A stretch of 64,000 nt of DNA from Azohydromonas sediminis (GCF_003574675.1 NZ_QOAZ01000011.1:1-64000), one strand, 5' to 3'; counted from the first letter of the stretch, positions 1 through 9,103 are shown. Numbers and translations are program-made. The notes: a model not told the origin generated them from the letters alone.

Positions 1-377
1 AGCCGCGCCAGCTCGCGTCCACTGCCCACGCCTTCGAGCGTGGCGTACAGCCACAGCGCAAACAGGATGCGCGGGTCGATCGCCGCGCGTCCGGCGTTGC
101 TGCCGCGCGCCTTGATCGCATCGGTCAGCCGGCTCAGGTCCTGCCGCTCGACGTAGCCCCATACCAGCCGCGCTCGGTGATCCTCGCCCAGCAGCGACTC
201 CAGGTCCGATGCCCGCAGTTCGATCTGCTTGCGGTTGGGCTGCAGCAGCCGCGGCGGCTGCGCGCGCAGCGCAACGGCTCGCGCTTGCGCGGCGGCCTGC
301 GCTGCTTGCTCATCGACGGGCGCCAAGTCCTCGAACAAAACCCCGGCCACGCTGTCTTGGTGCTTCGGATCGCTCAT
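1..377 (-). mobile_element. IS1182-like transposase, N-terminal part (cut by window edge)
   Basis: Reading leftward from an ATG at 377, the frame stays open to the window edge (125 codons) and encodes the N-terminal domain of a transposase. It has an acidic leader, then LLGEDHRARLVW, then DPRILFALWLYATLEGVGS, the block typical of IS1182-type (COG3666-like) transposases. In this family the block precedes the DDE catalytic core, which here would lie outside the window. The end of the element probably falls between 378 and 438, but no terminal inverted repeat can be paired with only one end visible. Whether the copy is intact cannot be judged. Family assignment is by recognised motif only. Confidence 0.72.
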
Positions 378-438
378 GCCCAACAGCAAGCCAGAGACAT
401 GCCAGCACGAGGGCAGCGGACGAAAAACTCTCACGCTC

Positions 439-1149
439 TCAGTCGATGCCGGCTTGGCCGCTTCGGCTGCCGATCATCGCCTTGACGTCGGCGATCGCAT
501 CGATCAGCCCGTCGAGCCGGCGCGCCTGCGCCTTGAGCCGGTAGTCGATCTCTGCCGCGCTGCCTTCGACGATTTCGCTGACGTGCGAGGCCACGTCGTC
601 GGGCGGCAGGCGCAGGCGCGCCTGCGAGTCGGTGCCGGCGCGGTCGATCGTGGCACCGGCGTTGCGCGCAATGCGCAGCATCGCCGTGTTCTCGCTCAGC
701 GCGTGGATCACCATCGTGTCGACGCCACGGTTGCGCGCGTGCAGCACCGCGTGGTCGAACAAGCGCGCGCCATAGCCTCGCCCCCGCGCCTTGGGCAGCA
801 CCGAGACGCCGAACTCCGCCTCGCGCGAATCGCCCAGGTACGCCAGGTGCGCCAGCGCGATCAGTTCCAGCCGGCGGTTGAAGATGCCGAACACCTCGTC
901 GCGCTCGAAGTCGATCCCGTCGACGTAGCGTGCGATCTGCGCGTCGGTGGCCGGATGGCCGAAGCGCAGATAGCGATCGGCCTCGTCGAGCGCCAGCAGG
1001 TGCGCGAGGATGCGCGGCCGGTGCCGCTCGGCCAGCGAGCGGATCGGGATCCAGCGAAACGCGGGGGCCGGCGGGCGCGGGTCGTCGTCGCGCCCGTGGC
1101 GGTGCTCGCGCAGCCCCGGGCGGCTCAGCATGTCACCGGGAAAGCCCAT
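439..1149 (-). CDS. GNAT-family N-acetyltransferase
   Basis: 236-aa protein with one GNAT fold. The acetyl-CoA motif A is the RGRGYG segment at residues 122-127 after the beta-strand EFGVSVLP, followed by a helix with FDHAVLHARNRG and a motif-B-like region around NTAMLRIARNAGA. About 80 C-terminal residues beyond the fold are helical and may be a dimerisation tail. The start at 1149 is chosen because a strong ribosome-binding site (AAGGAGAA) sits 4-10 nt upstream; an upstream in-frame extension exists but is Arg/Pro-rich and looks untranslated. It is a single-gene unit between the transposase and rplM. The substrate cannot be predicted. Confidence 0.8.
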   Translation of the reverse strand: MGFPGDMLSRPGLREHRHGRDDDPRPPAPAFRWIPIRSLAERHRPRILAHLLALDEADRYLRFGHPATDAQIARYVDGIDFERDEVFGIFNRRLELIALAHLAYLGDSREAEFGVSVLPKARGRGYGARLFDHAVLHARNRGVDTMVIHALSENTAMLRIARNAGATIDRAGTDSQARLRLPPDDVASHVSEIVEGSAAEIDYRLKAQARRLDGLIDAIADVKAMIGSRSGQAGID

Positions 1150-1276
1150 GCAGTTCTCCTTCCTTCGGCACGTCGGCCTAGGGTTAACCCCAATCGTAGC
1201 GGACACTGCTGGAGTGCGCTCCCCAGCGTTCGTGCCGGTGTGTGGACGATGCCGCGCCGCGAGCGGCATTGCACGC

Positions 1277-1282
1277 TATACT
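1277..1282 (+). promoter_or_regulatory. putative promoter of rplM-rpsI
   Basis: TATACT, a near-consensus sigma70 -10 box, lies in the 349-nt gene-free stretch between the acetyltransferase and rplM. No good -35 box stands 17 nt upstream. A start near 1289 would give a leader of about 210 nt, long enough for translational feedback control of a ribosomal-protein operon, but no known leader structure is recognised. Confidence 0.4.
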
Positions 1283-1498
1283 CGCGGGCTTTCCCGATAG
1301 CGGCGGGGAATGCGCTGGCGGCAGCACGAGGCGTTCGCCTCCAGCGAATCAGCACCGAAGCACCTGAGCACCGAGAGGCGGCCCCCAATAAGCCGCGCCG
1401 AGGTGAGAGCGACGGGGCACAGCATGCAGCCGTGTCGAGGTCAGTGGTGATCGGCGCGAACGAGCGTCGGTCGCTTCCGGCCGCAACGAAAGACCCTC

Positions 1499-1927
1499 AT
1501 GAAGACCTTCAGCGCCAAGCCGGCCGAGGTGAAGCACGAGTGGTTTGTGATTGACGCCACCGACAAGGTGCTCGGACGTGTCGCCAGCGAAGTGGCACGC
1601 CGTTTGCGCGGCAAGCACAAGGCCATCTACACGCCTCACGTCGATACCGGTGACTACATCATCGTCGTCAACGCCGCCAAGCTGCGCGTGACCGGCAACA
1701 AGGCCACCGACAAGATCTACTACCGCCACAGCGGCTACCCCGGCGGCATCTACGCCACGTCGTTCAAGGACATGCAGGCCAAGCATCCGGGGCGCGCGCT
1801 CGAGAAGGCGGTCAAGGGCATGCTGCCCAAGGGGCCGCTGGGCTACGCGATGGCCAAGAAGCTGAAGGTCTACGCGGGCGGCGAGCACCCGCACGCCGCG
1901 CAGCAGCCCAAGGCGCTCGAGATCTGA
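1499..1927 (+). CDS. rplM: 50S ribosomal protein L13
   Basis: 142 aa, the normal length for bacterial L13, an early-assembly protein of the large subunit. Recognisable blocks are the N-terminal [16 protein letters not shown], the central [13 protein letters not shown] and the C-terminal [26 protein letters not shown] stretch. It precedes rpsI by 11 nt, the near-universal L13-S9 gene pair, so both subunit proteins come from one mRNA. The start follows the family and matches the usual MKTF(S/T)AKP beginning in Betaproteobacteria. Confidence 0.98.
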   Translation: MKTFSAKPAEVKHEWFVIDATDKVLGRVASEVARRLRGKHKAIYTPHVDTGDYIIVVNAAKLRVTGNKATDKIYYRHSGYPGGIYATSFKDMQAKHPGRALEKAVKGMLPKGPLGYAMAKKLKVYAGGEHPHAAQQPKALEI

Positions 1928-1938
1928 GGAGCGGTGTG

Positions 1939-2331
1939 ATGATCGGAAACTGGCATTACGGCACCGGCCGCCGCAAGTCGTCGGTGGCGCGCGTGTTCAT
2001 CAAGAAGGGCAGCGGCAAGATCACCGTCAACGGCAAGCCCGTCGAAGAATATTTCGGCCGCCAGACCTCGATCATGATCGTCAAGCAGCCGCTGCTGCTG
2101 ACGAACAACGGCGAGGCCTTCGACATCAAGGTCAACGTCCATGGCGGCGGCGAGTCGGGGCAGGCGGGCGCGGTGCGCCACGGCATCACGCGTGCGCTGA
2201 TCGACTACGACGCGGCGCTCAAGCCCGAACTCAGCCGCGCCGGCTTCGTCACGCGCGACGCGCGCGAGGTCGAGCGCAAGAAGGTCGGCCTGCACGGCGC
2301 GCGCCGTCGCAAGCAGTTCAGCAAGCGCTGA
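1939..2331 (+). CDS. rpsI: 30S ribosomal protein S9
   Basis: 130 aa, the typical length of S9. The N-terminus reads [20 protein letters not shown], followed by [14 protein letters not shown]. The C-terminal tail [18 protein letters not shown] is the extended basic tail that reaches the decoding-centre tRNA in known ribosome structures. A GTG at 1936 directly precedes the ATG at 1939; the ATG is preferred because it gives the conserved MIGN start and good spacing from the GAGGAG site at 1926-1931. It is second in the rplM-rpsI operon and is followed by a strong intrinsic terminator. Confidence 0.98.
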   Translation: MIGNWHYGTGRRKSSVARVFIKKGSGKITVNGKPVEEYFGRQTSIMIVKQPLLLTNNGEAFDIKVNVHGGGESGQAGAVRHGITRALIDYDAALKPELSRAGFVTRDAREVERKKVGLHGARRRKQFSKR

Positions 2332-2358
2332 TCGCGGCGCCGTAGGGATCGCCAAGGG

Positions 2359-2388
2359 GGGCCGCCGCGGTGCGGCCCTTTGCTTTTT
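2359..2388 (+). terminator. rho-independent terminator of rplM-rpsI
   Basis: A 7-bp perfect GC stem (GGGCCGC / GCGGCCC) with a 6-nt loop is followed at once by TTTGCTTTTT. It starts 28 nt after the rpsI stop codon. Confidence 0.85.
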
Positions 2389-2572
2389 CGCCTCGCACGA
2401 AGCCCACAACCTGGGCAAGGGCAAGCGGCGGCGCGGCGGGAGCCTTTTGCGCTAACGTCGCGCCTGTGGGCGTGCCTGCTTCTGCAGGCAGGCGATCAGG
2501 GTCGGCATGGACGCAGTTGAAAACCGCGGGCCGCGACCCCAATATCGAGTTGATGTCACCGAGGGATGCCAC

Positions 2573-2947
2573 ATGAGTGCTGTCGCCGAACCGAAGTCCG
2601 ACGTCGCGGGTGAGATGCCGGCCCCGCTGCTGTTCACCGACAGCGCGGCCGACAAGGTCAAGCAGCTCGTCGACGAAGAGGGCAACCCCGACCTGAAGCT
2701 GCGCGTGTTCGTGCAAGGCGGCGGCTGCTCGGGATTCCAGTACGGTTTCACGTTCGACGAGGTCGTCAACGAGGACGACACGCAGATGACGAAGAATGGC
2801 GTCACGCTGCTGATCGACGCGATGAGCCTGCAGTACCTGGTCGGTGCCGAGATCGACTACAAGGAAGACCTGCAAGGCGCCCAGTTCGTCATCAAGAACC
2901 CGAACGCCACGACGACCTGCGGCTGCGGCTCGTCGTTCTCGGTCTGA
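2573..2947 (+). CDS. erpA: iron-sulfur cluster insertion protein ErpA (A-type carrier)
   Basis: 124-aa HesB/IscA-type carrier that passes Fe-S clusters to apoproteins. The three conserved cysteines are present: Cys52 in QGGGCSGF and Cys116/Cys118 in the C-terminal TTCGCGSSF. Length and the [11 protein letters not shown] segment fit ErpA better than IscA or SufA. The start at 2573 is preceded by GAGGGA at 2561-2566; an upstream in-frame Met at 2507 would add 22 residues unlike the family. It stands alone, between the rpsI terminator and the convergent anmK. Confidence 0.93.
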   Translation: MSAVAEPKSDVAGEMPAPLLFTDSAADKVKQLVDEEGNPDLKLRVFVQGGGCSGFQYGFTFDEVVNEDDTQMTKNGVTLLIDAMSLQYLVGAEIDYKEDLQGAQFVIKNPNATTTCGCGSSFSV

Positions 2948-2967
2948 CCGTCACCTGATCGTGCCGG

Positions 2968-2987
2968 CGGCCGCCAGCGGGCGGCCG
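2968..2987. terminator. hairpin between convergent erpA and anmK
   Basis: CGGCCGCC and GGCGGCCG form an 8-bp stem with a 4-nt loop, 20 nt after the erpA stop and just beyond the anmK stop. There is only a weak T-run (TCGTGCTTT), so it may terminate imperfectly. Confidence 0.4.
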
Positions 2988-2995
2988 TCGTGCTT

Positions 2996-4120
2996 TCAGC
3001 GCGCCGGATAGAGCGCACCGAGCACGCGCGGGCCGCGCGCGCCGGTGACCTCGCAGCGGTTGCCGGGCTGCCGCTCGAGGTGCGCGTGGGCGAGCCATGC
3101 GAACGCCGCCGCCTCGACGTGCATCGGGTCGAGCCCGACGGCGGCACTGGTCACGACCTCGACGCCCGGAGAATGCGCGGCCAGCGCCGTCATCAGGGCG
3201 TGATTGCGCGCACCGCCACCGCAGACGATGAGCCGCTCGGTGGCGGGGGCATGGCGGCGCAGCGCGTCGCTGGCGGCCGCCGCGGTCAGGGCGACCAGCG
3301 TGGCCTGGACATCGGCCGCAGGCAGGGTCTTGAACGGCTGCAGCCGCGCGTCGAGCCACTCGGCATGGAACAGGTCGCGGCCGGTCGTCTTCGGCGGTGG
3401 CAGTGCGAAGTAGGGCTCGGCGAGCAGCGCGGCCAGCAGGGCGGCGTCCACGCGTCCGCCCGCGGCCCAACGGCCGTCTTCGTCGTAGCGGCGGCCGGTG
3501 TGACGCTCGCACCACAGGTCGAGCAGCACGTTGCCGGGGCCGCAGTCGAAACCGGCGACCTCGCCGCCCGCGCCGAGCAGCGTCAGGTTGGCGATGCCGC
3601 CGATGTTGAGCACCGCGACCGCGCGGCCCGGCCGCGCGAAGCAGGCGGCGTGGAACGCGGGCACCAGCGGCGCGCCCTGGCCGCCGGCGGCGAGGTCGCG
3701 GCGGCGGAAGTCGCAGACGACGTCGATGCCGGTGTGTTCGGCGAGCCAGGCCCCATCGTCGAGCTGGATCGTGTAGGGCACGGCGACGTCGGCAGCGGGC
3801 GGCCGGTGCCGCACGGTTTGCCCGTGCGAGCCGATCGCGCGGACCTCGGCCGCGCGAACGCCGGCATGCGCGAGCAGCTGGCGCACGGCGGTGGCGGCCA
3901 GCGCGACGAGACGACGCGTCGCGACGGCGGCACGGTGCAGCTCGTCGTCGCCGCGCCGGTTCAGTGCCAGCAGCTCGGCGCGCAGGCCGTCGTCGAACGC
4001 GCTGTGGTGGTGGGCGTGCACCGTCAGCGCCAACCCGGCCGGTGTGTCGTCGATCCGCGTCAGCACGGCGTCGAGCCCGTCGAGCGAGGTGCCCGACATC
4101 AGACCGACGTACAGCGGCAT
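2996..4120 (-). CDS. anmK: anhydro-N-acetylmuramic acid kinase
   Basis: 374-aa sugar kinase that converts 1,6-anhydroMurNAc from wall turnover into MurNAc-6-phosphate. The family signature LMSGTSLDGLDAV lies at residues 7-19. Further blocks are IGSHGQTVRH, GQGAPLVPAFH, NIGGIANLTLL, GFDCGPGNVLLD and, near the C-terminus, ERLIVCGGGARNHALM. Full length. It lies 19 nt after the stop of the M23 endopeptidase gene on the same strand, so the two are probably one transcript joining wall hydrolysis with fragment recycling. Confidence 0.95.
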   Translation of the reverse strand: MPLYVGLMSGTSLDGLDAVLTRIDDTPAGLALTVHAHHHSAFDDGLRAELLALNRRGDDELHRAAVATRRLVALAATAVRQLLAHAGVRAAEVRAIGSHGQTVRHRPPAADVAVPYTIQLDDGAWLAEHTGIDVVCDFRRRDLAAGGQGAPLVPAFHAACFARPGRAVAVLNIGGIANLTLLGAGGEVAGFDCGPGNVLLDLWCERHTGRRYDEDGRWAAGGRVDAALLAALLAEPYFALPPPKTTGRDLFHAEWLDARLQPFKTLPAADVQATLVALTAAAASDALRRHAPATERLIVCGGGARNHALMTALAAHSPGVEVVTSAAVGLDPMHVEAAAFAWLAHAHLERQPGNRCEVTGARGPRVLGALYPAR

Positions 4121-4139
4121 CGCGGCGGCGGTGGGCCGC

Positions 4140-5594
4140 TCAATCGCGCGTCAATGCCGCGCTGACCGTGGCGCGCGCGGCGTCGAGTTTGGTCGCCGCG
4201 ATGCGGGCCTGCTGCTCGAAGGCGGCACGCTCGGCCGCCGGCAGCACGACGGGCTCCGATGAGCGCGCGATGCGCAGCGGGTCCTCGTGCTGGCCATTGA
4301 CGTGGAACTCGAAGTGCAGGTGCGGGCCGGTGGCCCAGCCGGTGGCGCCGACGGCGCCGATGTGCCGCCCCTGGGCCACGCGCTCGCCGCGCTTGACGTC
4401 GATGCGGCTCAGATGCGCATAGAGCGTCGTGCGGTTGTTGCTGTGGCGCACGATCACGACGTTGCCGTAGCCGTTCTGCCAGCCGGCGAAGTCGACGACG
4501 CCGTCGCCGACGACGCGCACCGGCGTGCCGGTCGGTGCGCCGTAATCGACGCCCTTGTGCGCGCGCATCTGCTGCAGGATCGGGTGCATGCGCATCGCGA
4601 AGCCCGACGTCACGCGCGAGAATTCGAGCGGGCTGGCGAGGAACGTGCGGCGCTTGCTCTGGCCGTCGAAGCCGTAATAGCCGCCGCGCCCGTCGCGGCC
4701 GCGGTACCACAGCGCCTGGTGCGTGCGTCCGGCGTTGACGAACTCGGCAGCGAGCACCCGGCCGGTGCCCTGGTTCCAGACGATGGGTTCGCCGTCGGCG
4801 GTCAGCGTCTCGTAGACGACGCTGAACGTGTCGCCGCGGCGCAGCTCGCGGTGGAAGTCGATGTCGGCGGCGAAGACCTCGGCGATCTGGATCGCGACCG
4901 GATCCGGGATGCCGGCCTCGTCGGTGGCCGCGAACAGCGACGAGCGGATCGTGCCGCTGCCCACGCGCACTTGCGTCTCGAGCGGCACCGTCTCGAGACG
5001 CGTCTGCCACGTGTCGCCCTGGCGCTGCACCGTCAGGCGCGAGAAGTGCGTCGCCGCGCGTTCGCCTTCGGCCGGGTAGCGCGCCACCAGCTCGACCAGC
5101 GAGCCGTCGTCGCGCGCCACGGCGCTGACCAGCTTGCCGGGCCGGCCCTCGACGATGCGGCGCGCCACGGCGTCGCGGCGCAGGAAGGCGGCGGCGTCGG
5201 CGTCGCTGACGCCCAGGCGCTGCAGCAGGCTGTCGGCCGTGTCGCCCGTGCGCGTGATCTGGCTGCGCGACAGCTCGAGCGAGTGCGCCGCCAGCGCTTC
5301 GAGCTGCACCTCCAGCGGCAGCGGCTCGATCACCTCGGAGATCACCCGCCGCGGCAAATCGTTGGCATCGGGCGCCAGCGGCGCGATGCCGAACGCCGTC
5401 GCGGCAAAGCCGATCAGCGCCACCGTCACGCCGGTGACGACGCCGCGGTGATGGCGGGTGACGAATCGTTGGCCACTCTCGGCGGCCTGGTTCAACCAGC
5501 CCAACGGTTCCACGTACCAGGAGGGGCCGCCTCGGCCCGTCGCTTGTTGATCTTCTCGAGCCCGGCACGGCCGTGGCCTCGATCGTGCTCGCAC
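4140..5594 (-). CDS. M23-family peptidoglycan endopeptidase (membrane anchored)
   Basis: 484 aa with this start. One membrane segment at about residues 52-71 anchors the protein. A periplasmic linker follows, with an OapA/LysM-like segment near 110-140, and then a C-terminal LytM/M23 domain (about 326-440). The zinc ligands are visible: His346 and Asp350 in HKGVDYG, and His425/His427 in GPHLHFEF. Such enzymes cut peptide cross-links and resemble MepM. The start is uncertain: GTG at 5594 has no clear ribosome-binding site and the first 25 residues are Arg-rich; a GTG about 80 nt further in (VEPLGW) is possible. It is divergent from tyrS and upstream of anmK. Confidence 0.87.
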   Translation of the reverse strand: MRARSRPRPCRAREDQQATGRGGPSWYVEPLGWLNQAAESGQRFVTRHHRGVVTGVTVALIGFAATAFGIAPLAPDANDLPRRVISEVIEPLPLEVQLEALAAHSLELSRSQITRTGDTADSLLQRLGVSDADAAAFLRRDAVARRIVEGRPGKLVSAVARDDGSLVELVARYPAEGERAATHFSRLTVQRQGDTWQTRLETVPLETQVRVGSGTIRSSLFAATDEAGIPDPVAIQIAEVFAADIDFHRELRRGDTFSVVYETLTADGEPIVWNQGTGRVLAAEFVNAGRTHQALWYRGRDGRGGYYGFDGQSKRRTFLASPLEFSRVTSGFAMRMHPILQQMRAHKGVDYGAPTGTPVRVVGDGVVDFAGWQNGYGNVVIVRHSNNRTTLYAHLSRIDVKRGERVAQGRHIGAVGATGWATGPHLHFEFHVNGQHEDPLRIARSSEPVVLPAAERAAFEQQARIAATKLDAARATVSAALTRD

Positions 5595-5672
5595 GGGTGC
5601 CCAATAGAATCATGGACCCGCCGAACGTCGCTGCGGTTGTTTTTTTCGATGACGGCCAGATGACCGCGACGA

Positions 5673-5700
5673 AGTATAGCCAGCGTGATCGTCCGCGCAA
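5673..5700 (-). promoter_or_regulatory. promoter of the M23 endopeptidase-anmK unit
   Basis: On the minus strand TTGCGC (5700-5695), a 16-nt spacer and TATACT (5678-5673) form a good sigma70 promoter. The predicted start near 5666 gives a leader of about 70 nt. It lies in the 146-nt gap divergent from tyrS. Confidence 0.55.
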
Positions 5701-5740
5701 CGCGGCAGTTGAGGCCGGTTCTGTGATTTGACCTTTCGCC

Positions 5741-6994
5741 ATGTCTGCAGCTGTGACGACCGTTTCGCATCCCGGAAAGTCGGTCTACCCGGTGACCGAT
5801 CGCACGCGCGAGGCGCTGGCGATCACGCGCCGCGGTTGCGAGGAACTGTTGCCGGAGGACGAGTGGCTGGCCAAGCTGGCCCGTGCCGAGGCCACCGAGC
5901 AGCCGCTGCGCATCAAGCTCGGGCTCGATCCGACGGCGCCCGACATCCACCTCGGCCACACCGTCGTGCTCAACAAGATGCGCCAGCTGCAGGACTTGGG
6001 GCACGAGGTGATCTTCCTGATCGGCGACTTCACGTCGACGATCGGCGACCCGTCGGGGCGCAACACGACGCGCCCGCCGCTGACGCGCGAGCAGATCGAG
6101 GCCAACGCGCAGACCTACTATGCGCAGGCGAGCCTCGTGCTCGACCCGGCGAAGACCGAGATCCGCTACAACTCCGAATGGAGCGACGCGCTCGGCGCGC
6201 GCGGGATGATCCAGCTCGCCGCCAAATACACGCTCGCGCGCATGCTCGAGCGCGACGACTTCAGCAAGCGGTTCAAGAGCGGGGTGCCGATCAGCGTGCA
6301 CGAGCTGCTGTACCCGCTGATGCAGGGCTACGACTCGGTGGCGCTGAGGAGCGACCTCGAGCTCGGCGGCACCGACCAGAAGTTCAACCTGCTCGTCGGC
6401 CGCGCGCTGCAGCAGGAATACGGCCAGGAGCCGCAGTGCATCCTGACGATGCCGCTGCTCGAGGGGCTCGACGGCGTCGAGAAAATGTCCAAGAGCAAGG
6501 GCAACTACATCGGCATCACCGAGCCGCCAGCGACGATGTTCGCCAAGCTGCTGTCGATCAACGACACGCTGATGTGGCGCTACTTCACGCTGCTGAGCTT
6601 CCGCAGCGAGGCCGAGATCGCCCGGCTCAAGGCCGAGGTCGACGCCGGGCGCAACCCGAAGGACGCCAAGGTGCTGCTCGCGCGCGAGATCACGGCGCGC
6701 TTCCACGGTGCCGCGGCGGCCGACGCCGCGCAGACTGACTTCGAGTTGCGCGCGCGCGGCGGCATCCCCGACGAGATCCCCGAGGTGTCGCTGACCGGGG
6801 CGCCGTTGCCGATCGGGGCGCTGCTCAAGCAGGCCGGCCTGGCGCCGTCGACGAGCGAGGCGATGCGCCTGATCGACGGCGGCGGCGTGCGCATCGACGG
6901 CGGCGTCGTCAGCGACAAGGCCCTCAGGCTCGGTGCCGGCACCTTCGTCGTGCAGGTCGGCAAGCGCAAGTTCGCGCGTGTCACGCTCGCCTGA
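5741..6994 (+). CDS. tyrS: tyrosyl-tRNA synthetase
   Basis: 417-aa class I synthetase that charges tRNA-Tyr. HLGH at residues 70-73 is the HIGH motif and KMSKS is at 248-252. The tyrosine-pocket segment [14 protein letters not shown] and [14 protein letters not shown] are present. A C-terminal S4 RNA-binding domain covers the last 60 or so residues. The [13 protein letters not shown] block is that of the TyrZ-like subgroup found in many Betaproteobacteria, not the E. coli TyrS type. Single gene; a glycosyltransferase follows after 10 nt. Confidence 0.97.
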   Translation: MSAAVTTVSHPGKSVYPVTDRTREALAITRRGCEELLPEDEWLAKLARAEATEQPLRIKLGLDPTAPDIHLGHTVVLNKMRQLQDLGHEVIFLIGDFTSTIGDPSGRNTTRPPLTREQIEANAQTYYAQASLVLDPAKTEIRYNSEWSDALGARGMIQLAAKYTLARMLERDDFSKRFKSGVPISVHELLYPLMQGYDSVALRSDLELGGTDQKFNLLVGRALQQEYGQEPQCILTMPLLEGLDGVEKMSKSKGNYIGITEPPATMFAKLLSINDTLMWRYFTLLSFRSEAEIARLKAEVDAGRNPKDAKVLLAREITARFHGAAAADAAQTDFELRARGGIPDEIPEVSLTGAPLPIGALLKQAGLAPSTSEAMRLIDGGGVRIDGGVVSDKALRLGAGTFVVQVGKRKFARVTLA

Positions 6995-7004
6995 GGGGAC
7001 CGCG

Positions 7005-8090
7005 GTGTCCGTTTCGGCCACCCGAGCGCCGTCGCCTTCGACCGCCGCGGCCCGCGCGAGCGGCGTCGCGGCGCCGCCGGACGTGTCGATCGTCGTGCCG
7101 GTCTACAACGAAGTCGACAACCTGCCCGACCTCGTCGCGCGCATCGGCGACGCGATGGCCGGCAGCGGCTTCACGTTCGAGCTGATCGCCGTCGACGACG
7201 GCTCGACCGATGGCAGCGCCGACCTGCTCGAGCGGCTGGCGCCCCAGTACCCATGGCTGCGGCCGGTGATCCTGGCACGCAACTACGGCCAGTCGAGCGC
7301 GCTGCAGGCCGGCTTCGACCGCGTGCGCGGGCGCTACGTCGTCACGCTCGACGCCGACCTGCAGAACGAGCCGCTCGACATCCCGCTGCTGCTGCAGCGC
7401 CTCGAGACCGATCCGAACGTCGACATGGTCTCGGGCTGGCGACGCGAGCGCCAGGACGCGGCGATCTCGCGCCGGCTGCCGAGCCTGATCGCCAACCGCC
7501 TGATCTCGCGCGCGACGCGCGTGCACCTGCACGACTACGGCTGCGCGCTGAAGGCCTACCGGCGCCCGATCATCGACCGCATCCGTCTGTACGGTGAGCT
7601 GCACCGCTTCATCCCGTCGCTGGCGCGCGACGCCGGCGCGCGCATCGCCGAGATGCCGGTGCGCCACCACCCGCGCACGAGAGGCCAGAGCAAGTACGGC
7701 ATCGACCGCACGTTCCGCGTCATCCTCGACCTGGTGCTGATCGTCTTCTTCATGCGCTACCGCCAGCGCCCGCTGCACGCGTTCGGCGGGCTCGGCCTGT
7801 GGCTGGCGACGCCGGGCGTGCTGATCCTCGCGTACCTGCTCGCGCTGAAGATCGGTGGCGAGCCGATCGGCGGGCGCCCGCTGCTGATCGCCGCCGTGAT
7901 GCTGATCCTCATCGGCGCGCAGCTCGTCGTCGCCGGCCTGACCGGCGAGATGCTGATGCGCGTCTACCACGAAGGGCAGGGACGCCCGCAGTACCACGTG
8001 CGTGCGCCGGCCGCCGCCGACGACGCGGCGCCCGCGCCGCGCGCAGCGCCGCCACGACCGGCAGGCGCGGAGGCCGGGGAGGCCGGTTGA
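7005..8090 (+). CDS. family 2 glycosyltransferase, polyprenyl-phosphate sugar transferase type
   Basis: 361 aa. The GT-A fold shows IVVPVYNE (residues 29-36), the DDGSTDG nucleotide-binding motif (64-70) and the metal-binding DADLQ (116-120). Two C-terminal membrane helices follow at about 257-283 and 292-314. This layout matches the DPM1/ArnC/GtrB group, which loads a sugar onto undecaprenyl phosphate at the inner face of the membrane. The tail is Ala/Pro-rich. The GTG at 7005 is chosen because GAGGGGACC lies just upstream. The stop overlaps the start of the next gene, so the two products probably cooperate. Donor sugar unknown. Confidence 0.88.
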   Translation: MSVSATRAPSPSTAAARASGVAAPPDVSIVVPVYNEVDNLPDLVARIGDAMAGSGFTFELIAVDDGSTDGSADLLERLAPQYPWLRPVILARNYGQSSALQAGFDRVRGRYVVTLDADLQNEPLDIPLLLQRLETDPNVDMVSGWRRERQDAAISRRLPSLIANRLISRATRVHLHDYGCALKAYRRPIIDRIRLYGELHRFIPSLARDAGARIAEMPVRHHPRTRGQSKYGIDRTFRVILDLVLIVFFMRYRQRPLHAFGGLGLWLATPGVLILAYLLALKIGGEPIGGRPLLIAAVMLILIGAQLVVAGLTGEMLMRVYHEGQGRPQYHVRAPAAADDAAPAPRAAPPRPAGAEAGEAG

Positions 8091-9058
8091 GTCCGCGTGC
8101 GCGCGCCGCGGCGCGCATCGCGGTGGCGGTGCTGCTGCTCGCGGCGCTGCTGTGGTGGACCGACCCGCGCACGCTGTGGCAGCTGCTGCGCAGTGCCGAC
8201 GGGGGGTGGCTCGTGCTCGGGCTGCTGTCGGCCGTGGCGGCCAATGTCGCGTCGGGGTTGCGCTGGTGGGCGCTGGCGCGGTGGCTGGGTGCGCGTGTCG
8301 GCGCGCGCTGGGCGCTCGTGATGTATTTCCGCGGTGTCGCGATCAACGCCGTGCTGCCCGGCGCCGTCGTCGGCGGCGACGTCTACCGTGCGCACGCGCT
8401 CGCGCGGCGCGGCCTGCCGATGCTCGAGGCAGGGCTGTCGGTGCTGTTCGACCGCGTCGGCGGGCTGTGGGTGCTGATCGTCATCGGGGCGCTCGCCGCC
8501 GCGTTCGCACTGGCCGGCGAGGGCGCCGCAGCCGCGCTCGGCCGGCTCGGCGCCGGCGCCCTCGTCGCCATCGGGCCGTGGGCTTTTGCCGCGCTCGCCG
8601 TGCTGGCGTTGCTGGTACCGCTGGCGGTGCTCGTCGCGTGGCGCCGCGGTGCCGCGCCGCCGGGCGGCGAGGTGGCCGCGGCGCGCTGGCACGAGCGGCT
8701 TGTGCGGCTGGCGCATCGCCGCGGGGCGGTGGCGCAGTACGGCTGGCAGGTGCTCGGCTCGGCGGCGGTGCAGGTGCTGTCGGTGGGCACGCTGGCGTGC
8801 GCGGGGGCCGCCGTCGGCGTCGCGCTGCCGTACTGGGCCTGGGCGGTCGCCGCGGTGCCGGTGTTCCTGTTCGCGGCGCTGCCGGTGAGCTTCGGCGGCT
8901 GGGGCACGCGCGAGGCCGCAGCGGTGGTCGCGCTGGCGGCGTTCGGCGTCAGCGCATCGCAGGCCGTCGCCGTGGCCATGCTCTACGGCGTGGCCGCGCT
9001 GGTGCAGGCGGTCGCCGCGGTGGGCGCGCTGGCCGGCACGACCGACCGGTGGTCTTGA
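8087..9058 (+). CDS. UPF0104/LPG-synthase-TM-like integral membrane protein
   Basis: 323 aa with about eight hydrophobic segments. The family blocks are visible: YFRGVAINAVLPGAVVGGDVYRAHALARRG near residue 75-105, FDRVGGLWVL, and PVSFGGWGTREAA near 260-275. These are shared with the membrane domain of lysylphosphatidylglycerol synthases, here without the soluble aminoacyl-transferase part. The start is a TTG overlapping the stop of the glycosyltransferase (TTGA), preceded by GGAGGCCGGGGAGG; translation is therefore probably coupled. A flippase or helper role for the lipid-linked sugar made by the partner is inference; no enzyme activity can be assigned. Confidence 0.8.
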   Translation: MSPRARAAARIAVAVLLLAALLWWTDPRTLWQLLRSADGGWLVLGLLSAVAANVASGLRWWALARWLGARVGARWALVMYFRGVAINAVLPGAVVGGDVYRAHALARRGLPMLEAGLSVLFDRVGGLWVLIVIGALAAAFALAGEGAAAALGRLGAGALVAIGPWAFAALAVLALLVPLAVLVAWRRGAAPPGGEVAAARWHERLVRLAHRRGAVAQYGWQVLGSAAVQVLSVGTLACAGAAVGVALPYWAWAVAAVPVFLFAALPVSFGGWGTREAAAVVALAAFGVSASQAVAVAMLYGVAALVQAVAAVGALAGTTDRWS

Positions 9059-9088
9059 CGCCGCGCAGCGGGCCCGCGGCCGTGCACC

Positions 9089-9094
9089 GACAAT
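9089..9094 (+). promoter_or_regulatory. -10-like box close to the CDF transporter start
   Basis: GACAAT ends 9 nt before the ATG at 9104, predicting a start of transcription 2-4 nt before the codon. There is no clear -35 and no Shine-Dalgarno sequence, as expected for a leaderless message. Confidence 0.35.
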
Positions 9095-9103
9095 CGCGCC
9101 ATC

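Noticed and set aside
1150-1498. Known ribosomal-protein leader structure before rplM
   Set aside because: The region is long enough but no recognised leader fold could be drawn by eye; only a promoter is reported.
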